From Plakobranchus ocellatus (Eukaryota; Mollusca; Gastropoda; Plakobranchidae): a stretch of DNA of 23,563 bases. Below are positions 1 to 11,454 of the stretch, piece by piece (position 1 is the stretch's first letter; each line of letters starts with the position of its first letter). The stretch lies in assembly GCA_019648995.1 (NCBI GenBank), contig BLXT01004553.1:1-23563 (forward strand), read 5' to 3'. The notes beneath the pieces are model-generated. The model saw nothing but the letters and a program-made list of their open reading frames with translations, had not been told where the DNA came from and did not search any database. The translations under genes were made by a program, and so were the position numbers.

Positions 1-215
1 AAGAAGAAGAAGAAGAAGAAGAAGAAGAAGAAGAAGATTAAATTATCATTATTATTGTCATGATGATGATAATGATGATGATGATGATGATGATTATGTG
101 ATCATCCTCATCATCATCATTATCATCATCATCATCATCATTATTATTATCATTGTTGTTGTTGTTGTTGTTTTTCTTGTTGTTGTTGTTGTTGTTGCTC
201 TTATTATTATGGAGA
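1..215. repeat. composite trinucleotide microsatellite block
   Basis: Twelve AAG units fill 1-36. A (GAT)n-type tract follows at about 58-98, then its reverse-complement type (ATC)n at about 105-142, then (TTG)n at about 154-197. Adjacent GAT and ATC tracts form an imperfect inverted repeat with a loop of only a few bases. Reading frames across the block encode only Leu, Asn, Ile or Asp runs and are artefacts. Confidence 0.95.
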
Positions 216-1879
216 AAACTCATTGTACAGCTTCTTTATAAGCCCATCTCCTCCACTCCGCCCCCTACCCAAATGCAAACGAACAAAAAAAATTCCAGAA
301 ACCGCACATTAATTAAAGAATACGCAAAAGTAGCTGAAAACGTCACTGCTCTTCAAAAATTGAGCTCTTGTTGAAGAGAAAATTTTAAAAAGGCCGGATT
401 GGGTATCGAATCAATGTTGGTATTAAGATTTTAAAAATCCGATTTGTGAAAGCTCCGTTTCTTTGGCCTAACTGAGTTACGTAAGCCTATCAAGAATGCA
501 CTTCTTTACGAAGGCGTCGATTTCGTGACATCATTCATAAGAAGGAAATAAAGGAAAAAAAAAGAAATAGACATTTGTTAACTTTTCCGGTGAATAAAAT
601 CAGATAAGCGGCAGCTGAAAAACCATTGACTTGATCTCAAATATAAAGCGCCCTTTGTCGAGGACGAATAATAACTTTTTCATGATTTACACGTGTTTGT
701 ATTATTATTTAGACTTCTTAAGGGACATCAAATGACGTGGGGATGCGCATCTTTTGACCAATCACAGTTCCGATTATAATTTTTTTTTCTCGCCATACAG
801 CAGACTAACGTATTTGCTGTTACAAAATCTGCATTCCTAAGCTATAGTCATGACGTTCCTAGCAAAGCTCATTAAAAGGCAATAACAAACTCATAACTCA
901 ATATTGGTTTATTTCCTCATACTCTAGCTGTTGACACAGGGGTGGTTCTAGCTTCAGGTTTTGGTTTTGCAAGGAAGGCGACAAGATAGGTCTATTGAGA
1001 TCTACAGTGTGTCGAAGTGATGACAATCTAAAAGCACAAATGAATGTTTTTTTTTTTTTTTTTTTTATTTTTGGATTTATCAAAGTCCCAGCTTTTGTAC
1101 TCGTGTTTAAATAAAAAAAAAAAACACGGGACCTCGGAGATCTATGAAGCTATTGGGCTAATTCATTATTTCAGTGATTTATCGTAATTTTCAGACGTCT
1201 GTAGATCTTTTTTTTTTTTTAAAGGTTTCGAAATCTATCATTTATGCTTCGTTTTGAATTGTAAGATCGTTTTTAAACCTGGAAGCATTTTTTCTAGATC
1301 TCGATTTGTGAAGGAACAATAAAAGATGGTTGAAGTTTATTTGTTTACACAACTCAGCGCGACGTCTCTTCGTTGCGATCAAAGAGTGGGAAAACAAAAA
1401 AAAATTGATCTTAATCTTGGAATAAAAAATTGACTTTACCAGCAATACAGCAACCTGATTGATTCACTTGACGCTACAAAAAAAAATAAAAAAATCTCAG
1501 ATATTTTTTCACGACAGAGACACTGAGTTCAGCTTCAGCTAGTGCCTCAACAGGCAGTTAAATGCACAAGTCTTACTGTTACGTGATTGTAGGTGGATTG
1601 TTGAAGAAATTATCTACACATTATAACAGCATATTGTTTTACTATTTTTACTCGTGCCTTCGACATTTTTTGTCCATAATAATGAAGCACCAACAGCCTT
1701 CCCCGGGCAGGCTTACTTTTTTCTATCACAAAAAATTATGCACAAGGCCAGACCTTGAATAGTGCAGACATAGTTTTTACGGCACGCTTTTTTTATGAAC
1801 AATTGTAATAATATTCTCATAACTATGCCGGTTGAAAGATGCCATGAGGAAAACTCCTTAAAGTAACAGTCTACTTATG
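216..1879. other. non-coding 5' flank, no recognised feature
   Basis: This AT-rich stretch has no open frame with recognisable protein similarity on either strand. It contains homopolymer runs, notably 20 consecutive T at 1047-1066. No promoter element, RNA gene or transposon could be supported. Confidence 0.6.
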
Positions 1880-2132
1880 CAGGGCCGGATCAAGAATTTA
1901 AAAAGGGAGGATTTCCATAGGGTGGAAGGGGTACGGGGGTCCTCCCCCATATGGGGGTACAGGCGGCAACAGGCCCGTTGGATGGAGGGGGCAGCCCCCT
2001 CTTAAACTGACGAAATTTTGCAATTTGAGAATGAAAATGGCGCCTCTCCTGGCACTTAACTAAAATAATACATAATCAACATCAACAGTTACAGGCACTC
2101 CCCTTCACCCCCCCCCCCCTTGATCCAGCTCT
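1880..2132. mobile_element. MITE-like non-autonomous DNA transposon
   Basis: The segment opens with CAGGGCCGGATCAAG at 1880-1894 and closes with CTTGATCCAGCTC near 2119-2131. Read on the opposite strand the right end begins GAGCTGGATCAAG, so the two ends form an imperfect inverted repeat sharing GGATCAAG. The inside is much richer in G and C than its surroundings, with G runs at 1920-2000 and a C run at 2108-2119, and has no coding capacity. This is the usual build of a short non-autonomous DNA element. I see no convincing target-site duplication, so the superfamily is not assigned. Confidence 0.5.
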
Positions 2133-3780
2133 TTAATGGATTCAACACAAACACATACCAAGTTGTTTAAAAAAAAAAAAAACTATTTTAAGGTAGAATG
2201 TCAATATATTTTGGGAACGGCTACCTTCATTAATTATTTTAATCTTCTCCTTTAACTGAATTCAGTTCTGCTGGTCTCTAGTGAAATTCTTTATGAAATT
2301 TACTAAAAAGAAAAAAAAAATCGAAAAAGGCAAATTAGAGGGATAATCCATATTAGATTTCAAATGTTTAAATTAGTTTTTTCACCTTCAGATTCCTGTA
2401 AAAGTTTTAACCCGCCGGTATGGAAGTAGATATCTACAGGGAGATTTAGGAACAAGGTTATCGCATTGAGATGGTAATGTTTTCTATAACGAATCTCGTT
2501 AATTAAAATTGTAAGTATATTGATGTATACGAAATATTGGATAGCATTTAAAAAAACAAAAAAGGCCTTTGAAAAACTTCCTCCTAGAGTGTATTGTGAT
2601 AATACACTATTGCTAAAAAAGAATTAAACGAACTTTTCTTTTCTCTTGAATGCGTTGAATGGAATGGTATTAAAGTGAGCGGTCATCGACACAAACAGTG
2701 ATAATAAAGAGCGTCTATACAGGCAGGCCTTTTCAGGTTGAATAGATGAAGTCAATAAAGATATAGCTCACAGCCCTGTCCTACATTTAAAAGGAAGGGA
2801 TTGAAAATCTGCCAGTATCATTTCCAAAACACCACAACTGAGAAAGGAACTCAATGTGAAAGAGGTAATGATTATAGATTTAGTTCATCACATACACGTT
2901 TCGATTTTTCCAACTCGATCGAGATTGAAGTGAAATTCAGGATTCATTATGTTCAGCTCTGCTTTATTTCAGGTTGGAGGCTTTGGTTGCACATAGAGCC
3001 CACCCATATTATGGTGATCTCAAGCTCTTAGGCCCTAATAAAGCCACGCCGCTGGTGTCTGTAACGAATACCAGTTTGCATTAAAATAGAAAGTTGCGGC
3101 AGATTTAGGGGAAGTTTCTTGGCAATTGTAGTTTTCTTCAGAAAGACAGAAAAATGTGTAATAATTTTTTGCAATACATATTGAAGATAAAATTGGGGTT
3201 AATCTAATCTATTTATAGACCAGACCACTGGGAGAACATATAGGAAGGGCGGTCAAGCAAGAGATCTTGGTCGGTACACAATGTTCTAGTCAGCACAATG
3301 CGCTCATCGTTACACTTAAAGAAATGTTTCAGACCTTTTAAAGCATTTAAAAGATTGGGAATAGTATAGCGTAGACTATATGTAGATTTAGGGTCTTTCT
3401 CTAGAAAATGGATGGAATTTGGACTGGAATTAGATCTAGTTGGGCTTTTATAAATCTTCTGTTTGCCCGCCCTCAAAAATAGATTTTGTTTTATCCGAAC
3501 TAACTCTAAATCAATTATTCCCAAGACCGCTTGTGGTATTAATAAAATTGATTCGATAGTATCAAGGGATCTGATGGCTGTGTTGAAACTTATGACGAAG
3601 CATGAAAAAAATCAAACATTTCAATTACGTTTTTTCAACCGCTCTTAATGAATATTATGATGAACAAGACAAGTTAAATATGTCATGATTTCGATTAATT
3701 TATTTTTAATTTTATATATGCATTTTTAAAATGATTTTTGTCATGAGGGTACGACTTCAATTTGAGAATTAGCAACTCTG
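2133..3780. other. non-coding 5' flank, no recognised feature
   Basis: This is AT-rich DNA without a supported gene. The longest open frame is 103 codons on the minus strand (3213-3524). It resembles nothing I recognise and has no visible domain. Nothing else can be supported. Confidence 0.55.
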
Positions 3781-4030
3781 CAAACAAAAAACAGGAAACA
3801 ACTAGGAAATGACAACCACAACAACTCCCGCCCTTTACCTCCAAAAATGAAAAAAAAAAAAGAAAATGAAATAAATTCCTTAAAAAATTAAAAACAAGAA
3901 AAAAAAACTAGTGAAATTAAAATAAAAAAAAAAAAAACCCAAAGAAACAAAAAACAAAATAAAATTAAAAAAAAAAAGCAAAAGAAAAAAGGAAAAACTC
4001 AACAAGATCAACACATAAAAAAAAACCACA
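3781..4030. repeat. A-rich low-complexity stretch upstream of the gene
   Basis: About 250 bases of A-dominated + strand sequence with many runs of 8-12 A broken by C, G or T. It lies roughly 170 bases upstream of the methyltransferase start codon. It could be a degraded poly(A) tail of an old retroelement or simply low-complexity DNA; no element body is recognisable beside it. Confidence 0.7.
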
Positions 4031-4203
4031 ACAACAAAGACATCTCACAGATACAATGATTGTATTTTGAAACGTCAAAACTGATCAATCTTGTTTTCGA
4101 CGATTAAGATATTTTTATCCCTTTCTTTTTTCATCGTCTATGCATTGGAATAAAAAAAAAAATTCGCAAAGGAATTTCAGATCTCTGCTCAAAGAGACTC
4201 AAC

Positions 4204-4294
4204 ATGTCGCAAACATTCAAAACTCCCAGAGATGCTGAGGATTTCCTACAATTCTTCCACAAGCCTGGCTTAGGTTATAACACATGTGTTGAAG
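4204..4294 (+). CDS. METTL27: METTL27-like coding exon 1 (residues 1-30)
   Basis: This exon encodes [18 protein letters not shown] then [12 protein letters not shown], and ends at a good donor, G|GTAAGC, in phase 1. It is the least conserved part, N-terminal to the Rossmann fold. A TTTCAG at 4175-4180 upstream could be an acceptor for an intron in the 5' untranslated region, so transcription may begin further upstream. Confidence 0.82.
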
Positions 4295-4618
4295 GTAAGC
4301 CATTTCACTCGGAATTTTCTTGGTATATTCATAATTTAAATCTCTTTTACTTTCAACAATAGATCTATTTTCGGCGTGAAGTTCCATGAGGAAGATTATA
4401 AGCGCCATCAACAGTGTCATTATCGCCATTAAAGTAACTCTAACTGCTTTACTCTAAATGGTCTCCACAAAGTATACAGCGAATTCCATCTCAGATCCAG
4501 AAATTGAAACTACGAGAGCACTCTTACTTCAAAAAACACAATCCTACATTTCTACTACCTTAAGCACAACGTCACCACCATCACTAATACCACTACCACC
4601 ACCACAACCAGCATCATT

Positions 4619-4652
<34 letters not shown>

Positions 4653-4664
4653 CCATCAATACCT

Positions 4665-4712
<48 letters not shown>

Positions 4713-7120
4713 AGTCACCTCCATCACTATCATTCTCACATTTTAAAACCATCACGTCGACCCGTACCATCATTATCTTTAGGGAAAGAGTATTCTGGCT
4801 ATGTCAAAAAACAAAACCAAAAATGTTATCGTAATGAAAAGATTTGAAATTTGGCTGAATTCCTCAAGCCACTCACTCTTTATTTAAATTTATGTTGCTG
4901 CCCATTTTCATTAAAAAAAAAAAAAANCTTTTATACAAAAAAAAAAACACAAAAAAAAAAAAAAAACAATTGCAAGATAATGCGTACATCATAATGATTC
5001 CAGAGATGGGGAACAAAACTTCTAACGAAAGCAGCAATAATTTATAATTATTTTTAAAACGATTTGAGTAGTTAGTAAAGATGACTAAATACATCGATTT
5101 TAGACTTCAAGGAAGTTTTGGGGGACTCTTTGCAAAAGTTTCTTTAAGAAAAACTTTTTATGTCTTCGATATAATGTGAAGTTCCTTCCTTTAGAGACAA
5201 GAATATGTATGTGCTGGAAATTGAAATTGAAATTCAAAATAAATGTGCCCGGCTAAATATTAACTACATAATTGATCTTTTTTATTTGTTTCATTACATC
5301 ATTACATGTAATTTGAATATATATCATTAGATAGTTTGGACAGTGTTATGTCGAATGTTTCTAATTTTGCATTCACAAACAGAGAATGATCTTTCGTTCA
5401 CGTGACTACTTTACCATAAATGTTGGTGCCTGAATCTAAACGGTTATTTCGAAGAATTCATTCTATTCTAGAAGATGAATTTTTCAATTTTGGTCAGGTC
5501 TTTCGCCTTACTCCCAGACGGTTTTCAAAGGCACCCAGAAACTCCGATTTATCGTAAATTCTGAGAAGGCTAAGAGCCGAATTTTTTCTATCCGAAAGGC
5601 ACTCTGCACAGTAAATGAAGACAAAAAAAACCAAACAAACAAAACAAATCACCTTGTTCATCTAAGGATAAAACCGCCACCCACCGTCCTCATTAGATCG
5701 AAGCTATATTATAAATTACTCGCAGCTAAAAATGGAGATCAGGGAACACAAAGATTGGTTTAATCTACAGGATCAAAACAAATAAGAAAAAGCATGTAGA
5801 TGGGTTTGGCTTCAAATAAATGATAAATATTTTTTCTTGATATTGAACATGATAAGCCGCTAAGTGCTGTTGACACTTGCCAACATTGTCAGGGTGTTAG
5901 GCCTAGGTGGCTAGAATTCGAAAGTGAAAGTAAAGAAGCGTAAAGTAAACAGGAAAAAAAACCTGAAGAAAATTTTATAAACCATATTTTCCGAGATCAA
6001 ATTGCCTTTTTCAGTGTGTTTTAGCCTTAGCGCAGCTTTAGTGCAAGAGAACTTGCTCATTATTATAATCATCATCACTATCAACATGCACGCTACAGCT
6101 GTTGCCAGCTTTTCAAGCCACACCTATATCTTCATTACCTCATTATTGATAGCGTAAGATTTGAATAATAATATAGAATGCTTCTATGAACATCGGAAAA
6201 GTACTTTAAAAAGAATTTTTAAAAAGTAGCAAGCAAACGAAAGTATTGACACAGCTTTTCATAGCAAAAAGAAACAAACAGACAAATAAACAAACCAAAA
6301 AAGACATTTCAACAAACGGATGAAACTGTAAGAACATTTCCTGTACTCTTATTGTTCTAGTGCCTTTCATACCAGACATCTAACTGTTCATTTCTCATGT
6401 TTTTGAGTGGCTAATTAATATCTCAAACATCGTCTCTGTGCACATTCATCTCTATTGGTATTACATCTTATTTCCGCCATAGGACAATGCAATTAAATTG
6501 TAAACCTCATAGTTAGTTGGTTGGTCTCAGGCTTTCAGACCCTCCGTCAGGTCACGATGGTAGGGCTCGAACTCGTGACGTGGCTTCATATATTTTCATA
6601 TTTTAATTGAAAAAAAATTATTATCTATTAGAGCACAATGCCCTTACAGTGTCATGCTTTATTAAACGCATTCACACGTTATGTTGAATTTTTTACAGAG
6701 TACAACAAGATTAACGGCCCTGGCTCTTATGAAAATTCCATTGTGTCGCTGAATTACGTGGGCCCCAGGTATTGTGCACAAATGCTCTCTGGTGTGATGA
6801 ATGACATACCTAATGCCAGCGTGCTCGATATTGCTGCCGGAACGGGTAGGTTTCTATACAGGTCTTTTATCTGGATATTTCAAATAATTTCAACGCTCTG
6901 TTTTTTTTTCTTAATTATATAAAGTATTAAATACTAAAAATTCATGTTGGCTAATGAAAATATCACCACATTGCATCGCAACATGACATGTCAAGAGCGG
7001 GAACGGTCCAATACAAATTCCACAGAACAAAAAGAGTAATTTTAAACATTTTAATTTGCTAAGAAAAGCAAGGTAAAAAAAATGTAGATTATTTTTAATG
7101 TGTTTTTTTTTTTGCTGTCG

Positions 7121-7190
<70 letters not shown>

Positions 7191-8589
7191 CCCGTGCAAT
7201 GTAGGTCTCTTACTAGTGGCCAGTCCCTCATTGTGCTCAATGCGCCAGTTCAAATCCAATTTAACGTTTCTTTACACCTTTCCATAAAGAAAGAGCGCTT
7301 ATTACTTCCTTGTCTTTCCACTTTTTTGCCTATTGTTAATCATTTCGCGTTTTATAAATTCTTTAGTGCAAGACGTCACAAAAAGACATTGATATTTGCA
7401 CAGAGTTCGGAGTCTTGGAATTTCATTATAGAGGCATATTAAACATTTCAAAATTGCAGGAAGGCTTTAAAAGCAAGTGATTTTGCTTTTTTCCTTCTGA
7501 AATTGTATATGGGAGGATGGATTTCAAATAAAAAAGGCATAAAAACTAAGTTTAGGAACCCAAAACCCACTTGGCGACCTCAGATAGAAGCAAAGCAACC
7601 ACTTTTTCACACAGAATCGACGAAATTTATATCAGAATAAAATTTATCAAAATCTCTCTTCTTTAGGGTTTTCAATTTACTTTTATATCATATTGGAGAA
7701 GAATGGCAAATAAGAAAAAAAACTACTGTTTCAGAATGCACAGCGACGAAAGTGTATCGGCCGCAAAAAGTGCTGTTATTGATAGCTCCATCCAATGCAT
7801 GTTCCAGGCTCCTAGTAACTCATTTGCATAAATGAATGCCGGTTAATGGCAAATATCTTTAGTTTCGATCGGACGACAAAAAGTTTAAAAAAAAAAAACT
7901 CTTAGAGTTTTCGAAAAAATTAAGAATTTGAGCATTTTTTACCGAAATGGCGACAATAATATTAGCTGGTTCGAAAAAGCATTCAATTTTTTTTTTAATA
8001 TACAAAAAAATTTTTTTCGTGATCGTCGTGTAAATTTAAGCGACAAAAGAAAACAACGACCTTGCCATTTCCTGGCTATTTCAGTCTCACCCTGAACCTG
8101 TATAGTGTATGCAATTGCGAATCTAGCCGACGATCAACATGAGTAGGCGATATTGCCTGTTACCCTCTCACCACTCATAATGGACCCATTGATGACAAAA
8201 CCTTCACTAATTAATAAATTTATGCTTTCAGAATTATTTGTATGTTACGTTAAGACTTATTTTGGGTCTAAATGCAACGCAAATACACAAAGAAAACAGT
8301 AGGATCTATAGCAGGAACTGGCATTGTTTACATCCAAGCCCCATTTCCTCGTTCACTCAATTGCGTCACAATACAAGGTCATGCCCGGATAAATATTCTA
8401 AAAAGCGTGTGGGTTTTTCCCGTTAACTGAAATTAGCTTATTTGATAGTTAGAATCGCTCTGCTATGATCTAGATCTAGAGGCCTTGGATATTGAATAGA
8501 GTAGGCTTAGGCTTAGGTTAGATCAAAGCAACGTCTTTATTTAAAAGAGGGAGGGATAAACATACACACACACGCGCACGGAAAGAGCG

Positions 8590-8635
<46 letters not shown>

Positions 8636-8774
8636 GGAAGGAAAATGGGACCGTGGTGGGGAGAAGGATGGCAAGGACTGAAAAAAATCGTTTGGACTTT
8701 AGATTTCAATGTTTTCGCTGGAGTTATAATATTAGAATAGTATTAAAGAGGGAGAGAGAAACGCACAAAGAGAG

Positions 8775-8848
<74 letters not shown>

Positions 8849-11120
8849 ACAAGACGATCTCGATTTCTGTACTAGTCCCTAGTAATTCATTACAAAAATA
8901 ATGGTTTACTAGCCCCAAGCCAATGGGGCCAAATTTGAGGTCAGGTGCCAAACACAACTTTACGGGGCAAACGAACATAGGCAGGGCCAAATTTAGCCAC
9001 ACGTGGGACCAGGTGGTAACCTTGTGCCAAATTGTGAACTGACGGATATCGATAAGACCGCTCGTTTTCCCACTCAAGTCTAGGGAGAATATCTGTCAAC
9101 TGTACAGTTCGCCAATCAAATAATGTACATTTAAAAGGCCCACACTAGATCTAGCTATCGTATTAAAGTATTAAGGTTGACAACATATAGGCAGGAAAAG
9201 CACAAAAGCACCTATTACGAACTACAGGAACTATATTCTTTTTCTCCTTGCCGAAATAAAGGCTATACTGTCACCTTGTTTTCCTTAATCTGAGCTATTG
9301 CTACTATATTCTTTTTCTCCTTGCCGAAATAAAGGCTAGACTAAATCTAAAGCCTAAACTCTGTCACCTTGTTTTCCCTAATCTGAGCTATTGCTACTAT
9401 ATTCTTTTTCCCCTTGCCGAAATAAAGGCTAGACTAAATCTTTAGCCTAAACTCTGTCACCTTGTTTTCCGTAATCTGAGCTATTGCTACTGTAATCGCT
9501 TAATTTCTTTATCCCTCCGAAGGTCAACAGAAGCAATTTTAGATTTCCTATCATAGAAAAAACGATTGCTAATGCCTGGTGTAACAAAAAAAAGAGACAT
9601 TTATAAGAGATCAAAACATGATTGGATTTAGAATCATCTGAGCTTCTCCCCCCCCCCCCCAGCCTTAAGAAACGTAGAGGCCAAAAACACAGGCAATATA
9701 TCGACATTATTTTGAATGGTGCGTATGAAAATTTAGAGCTGGCACATAAACCATCTTTCATTAAACCTAAAACCATTTTGATAATTTTGGATTGTTGCTC
9801 TCAAATATTGGGAAGTGCTACAGAGTTTTGATAGGAAAGATCATTATAGAAAGATATTACCACGTTTAGCGTGATCAAAATAAAATTGAACTCTTTCCAA
9901 TTGTAAGATCTGAACAAAATGTAATGAATTCTTTCAAATTATAAAATCTTTACTAGTCGTAAATGTGCAGAAAAAATCTAGAGCTCTGCGCCAAACTTTG
10001 ATCCCTAGGTCTGGACTGCGCTGAGGCGTAGGAGTTTAAAAAAAGAGAAAAAGGCTGTGACGTTAGTTAGACATGTTCATGGGACTGGGTCCTACATACG
10101 CACGTATGTATGCGCGCGCGCGCGCGCGCGTGTGTGTGTGTTATTGTTTGTTTGTTTGTGTGTGTGTGTTTGTTTGTTTGTTTGTGTGTGTGTGTGTGTG
10201 ATTGTTTGTTTGTTTGTGTGTGTGTGGGTGTGTGTGAGTGTGCGCGCACGTGTGTGTGTGTGTCTGTGAGTGTGTGTAAAACTTCAGTTCCAAGAAATTA
10301 GAAATGATCAAACTTTTCTTTCAAGAATAATTATAATAACAATTTCAAAAATGTGCTTTATTTATTTTGGGCTAGCCAGCACTAATCCCATTACCAAAGG
10401 CAGTAGCGGCAACTATCTCGAAAAAGAAAAAATGTTGAGCTATTTTTATGTTTGACAATTAAGAGGGAAAAAAAAATAAACTTCTACCAAATAAAAACAT
10501 AAACCAACCCTAGGCTACAAAATAATAACCCCCTATTTTACGCCAGCGAATAACTATCATTGCAGATAATATACAGATGAGTAGTATAGGATAAGCATCA
10601 CTAGTGTCTCTGTATAAAGACCGTCGAAGAAGTAGTGACAAGGCATACGAAAAACTAATGTTTATAATTATTAGAATCTTAAGAATTCATTTCGCAAATT
10701 ACGTGAGCAAAATGTGAAATGTTGGGTGCTTTTCATACTCACATACTAGATATGGACATTGTAGTGATTCAGTTTTAATTTACATCACCAAATTGGACAA
10801 AATGCATGCCTTGCTATTTTCAGCAGCGCCATCATTCACATTGTGGTAAACAAATAGATTGGCTAGTTTTTTCTTAGAATGGTTTTCAAAAATATTTGAC
10901 ATCATACTGAATCCATTGCTTCTTTTAAAAAAAGTATCAAGGGCATGATTGGGTCATATGGTGGAATTATTTATAGGAACAAGAGTTGATATAGTTTTGC
11001 AGATTTTAGACATAGCCAAAGATGAACGTGTTGTGTGGAATCACACTTGGCATTACAGCCACATGTTTTTTCATATTCAGTGAATTTTCTAATGAAGGGT
11101 GAAACGAGGAAGAACTACAG

Positions 11121-11151
<31 letters not shown>

Positions 11152-11330
11152 GTGAGAGAGAGAGAGAGAGAAAGAGAGGGAGATAGAGAAATAGAGAGAT
11201 AGATAGATAGAGAGAGAGATAAAAAGAGACAAAAAGAGAAAGAGAAAGAGACAGAGATAGAGAGATAGAGAGAGAGTGATAGAGATATATAGAGAGAAAG
11301 ATATATATATATAATATATATATATATATT

Positions 11331-11410
<80 letters not shown>

Positions 11411-11413
11411 NNN

Positions 11414-11454
<41 letters not shown>

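Larger units (their letters stand above)
4295..6698 (+). other. intron 1 of the METTL27-like gene
   Basis: A 2,404-base GT-AG intron. It contains an ACC/CAT repeat block at 4573-4740, A-rich runs with one unknown base at 4927, and a possible SINE fragment at 6515-6590. The rest is AT-rich sequence in which I recognise nothing. The long open frame with His and Ser runs at 4458-4847 is a product of the CAT repeat. Confidence 0.85.

Noticed and set aside
3213-3524. 103-codon minus-strand open frame
   Set aside because: It shows no recognisable domain, coding-like composition or splice context, and a frame of this length is unsurprising somewhere in 23 kb.
4458-4847. 129-codon open frame with Ser and His runs
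   Set aside because: It is the translation of the (CAT)n repeat in intron 1; the flanking residues resemble nothing known.
8502-8520. TAGGCT/TAGGTT units resembling telomere repeats
   Set aside because: There are only about three units, with one variant, too few to support an interstitial telomere claim.
9622-9831. 69-codon open frame after a C run, with a basic KKRRGQKHR stretch
   Set aside because: It has no family resemblance, lies within intron 2 and overlaps an equally long frame on the other strand.
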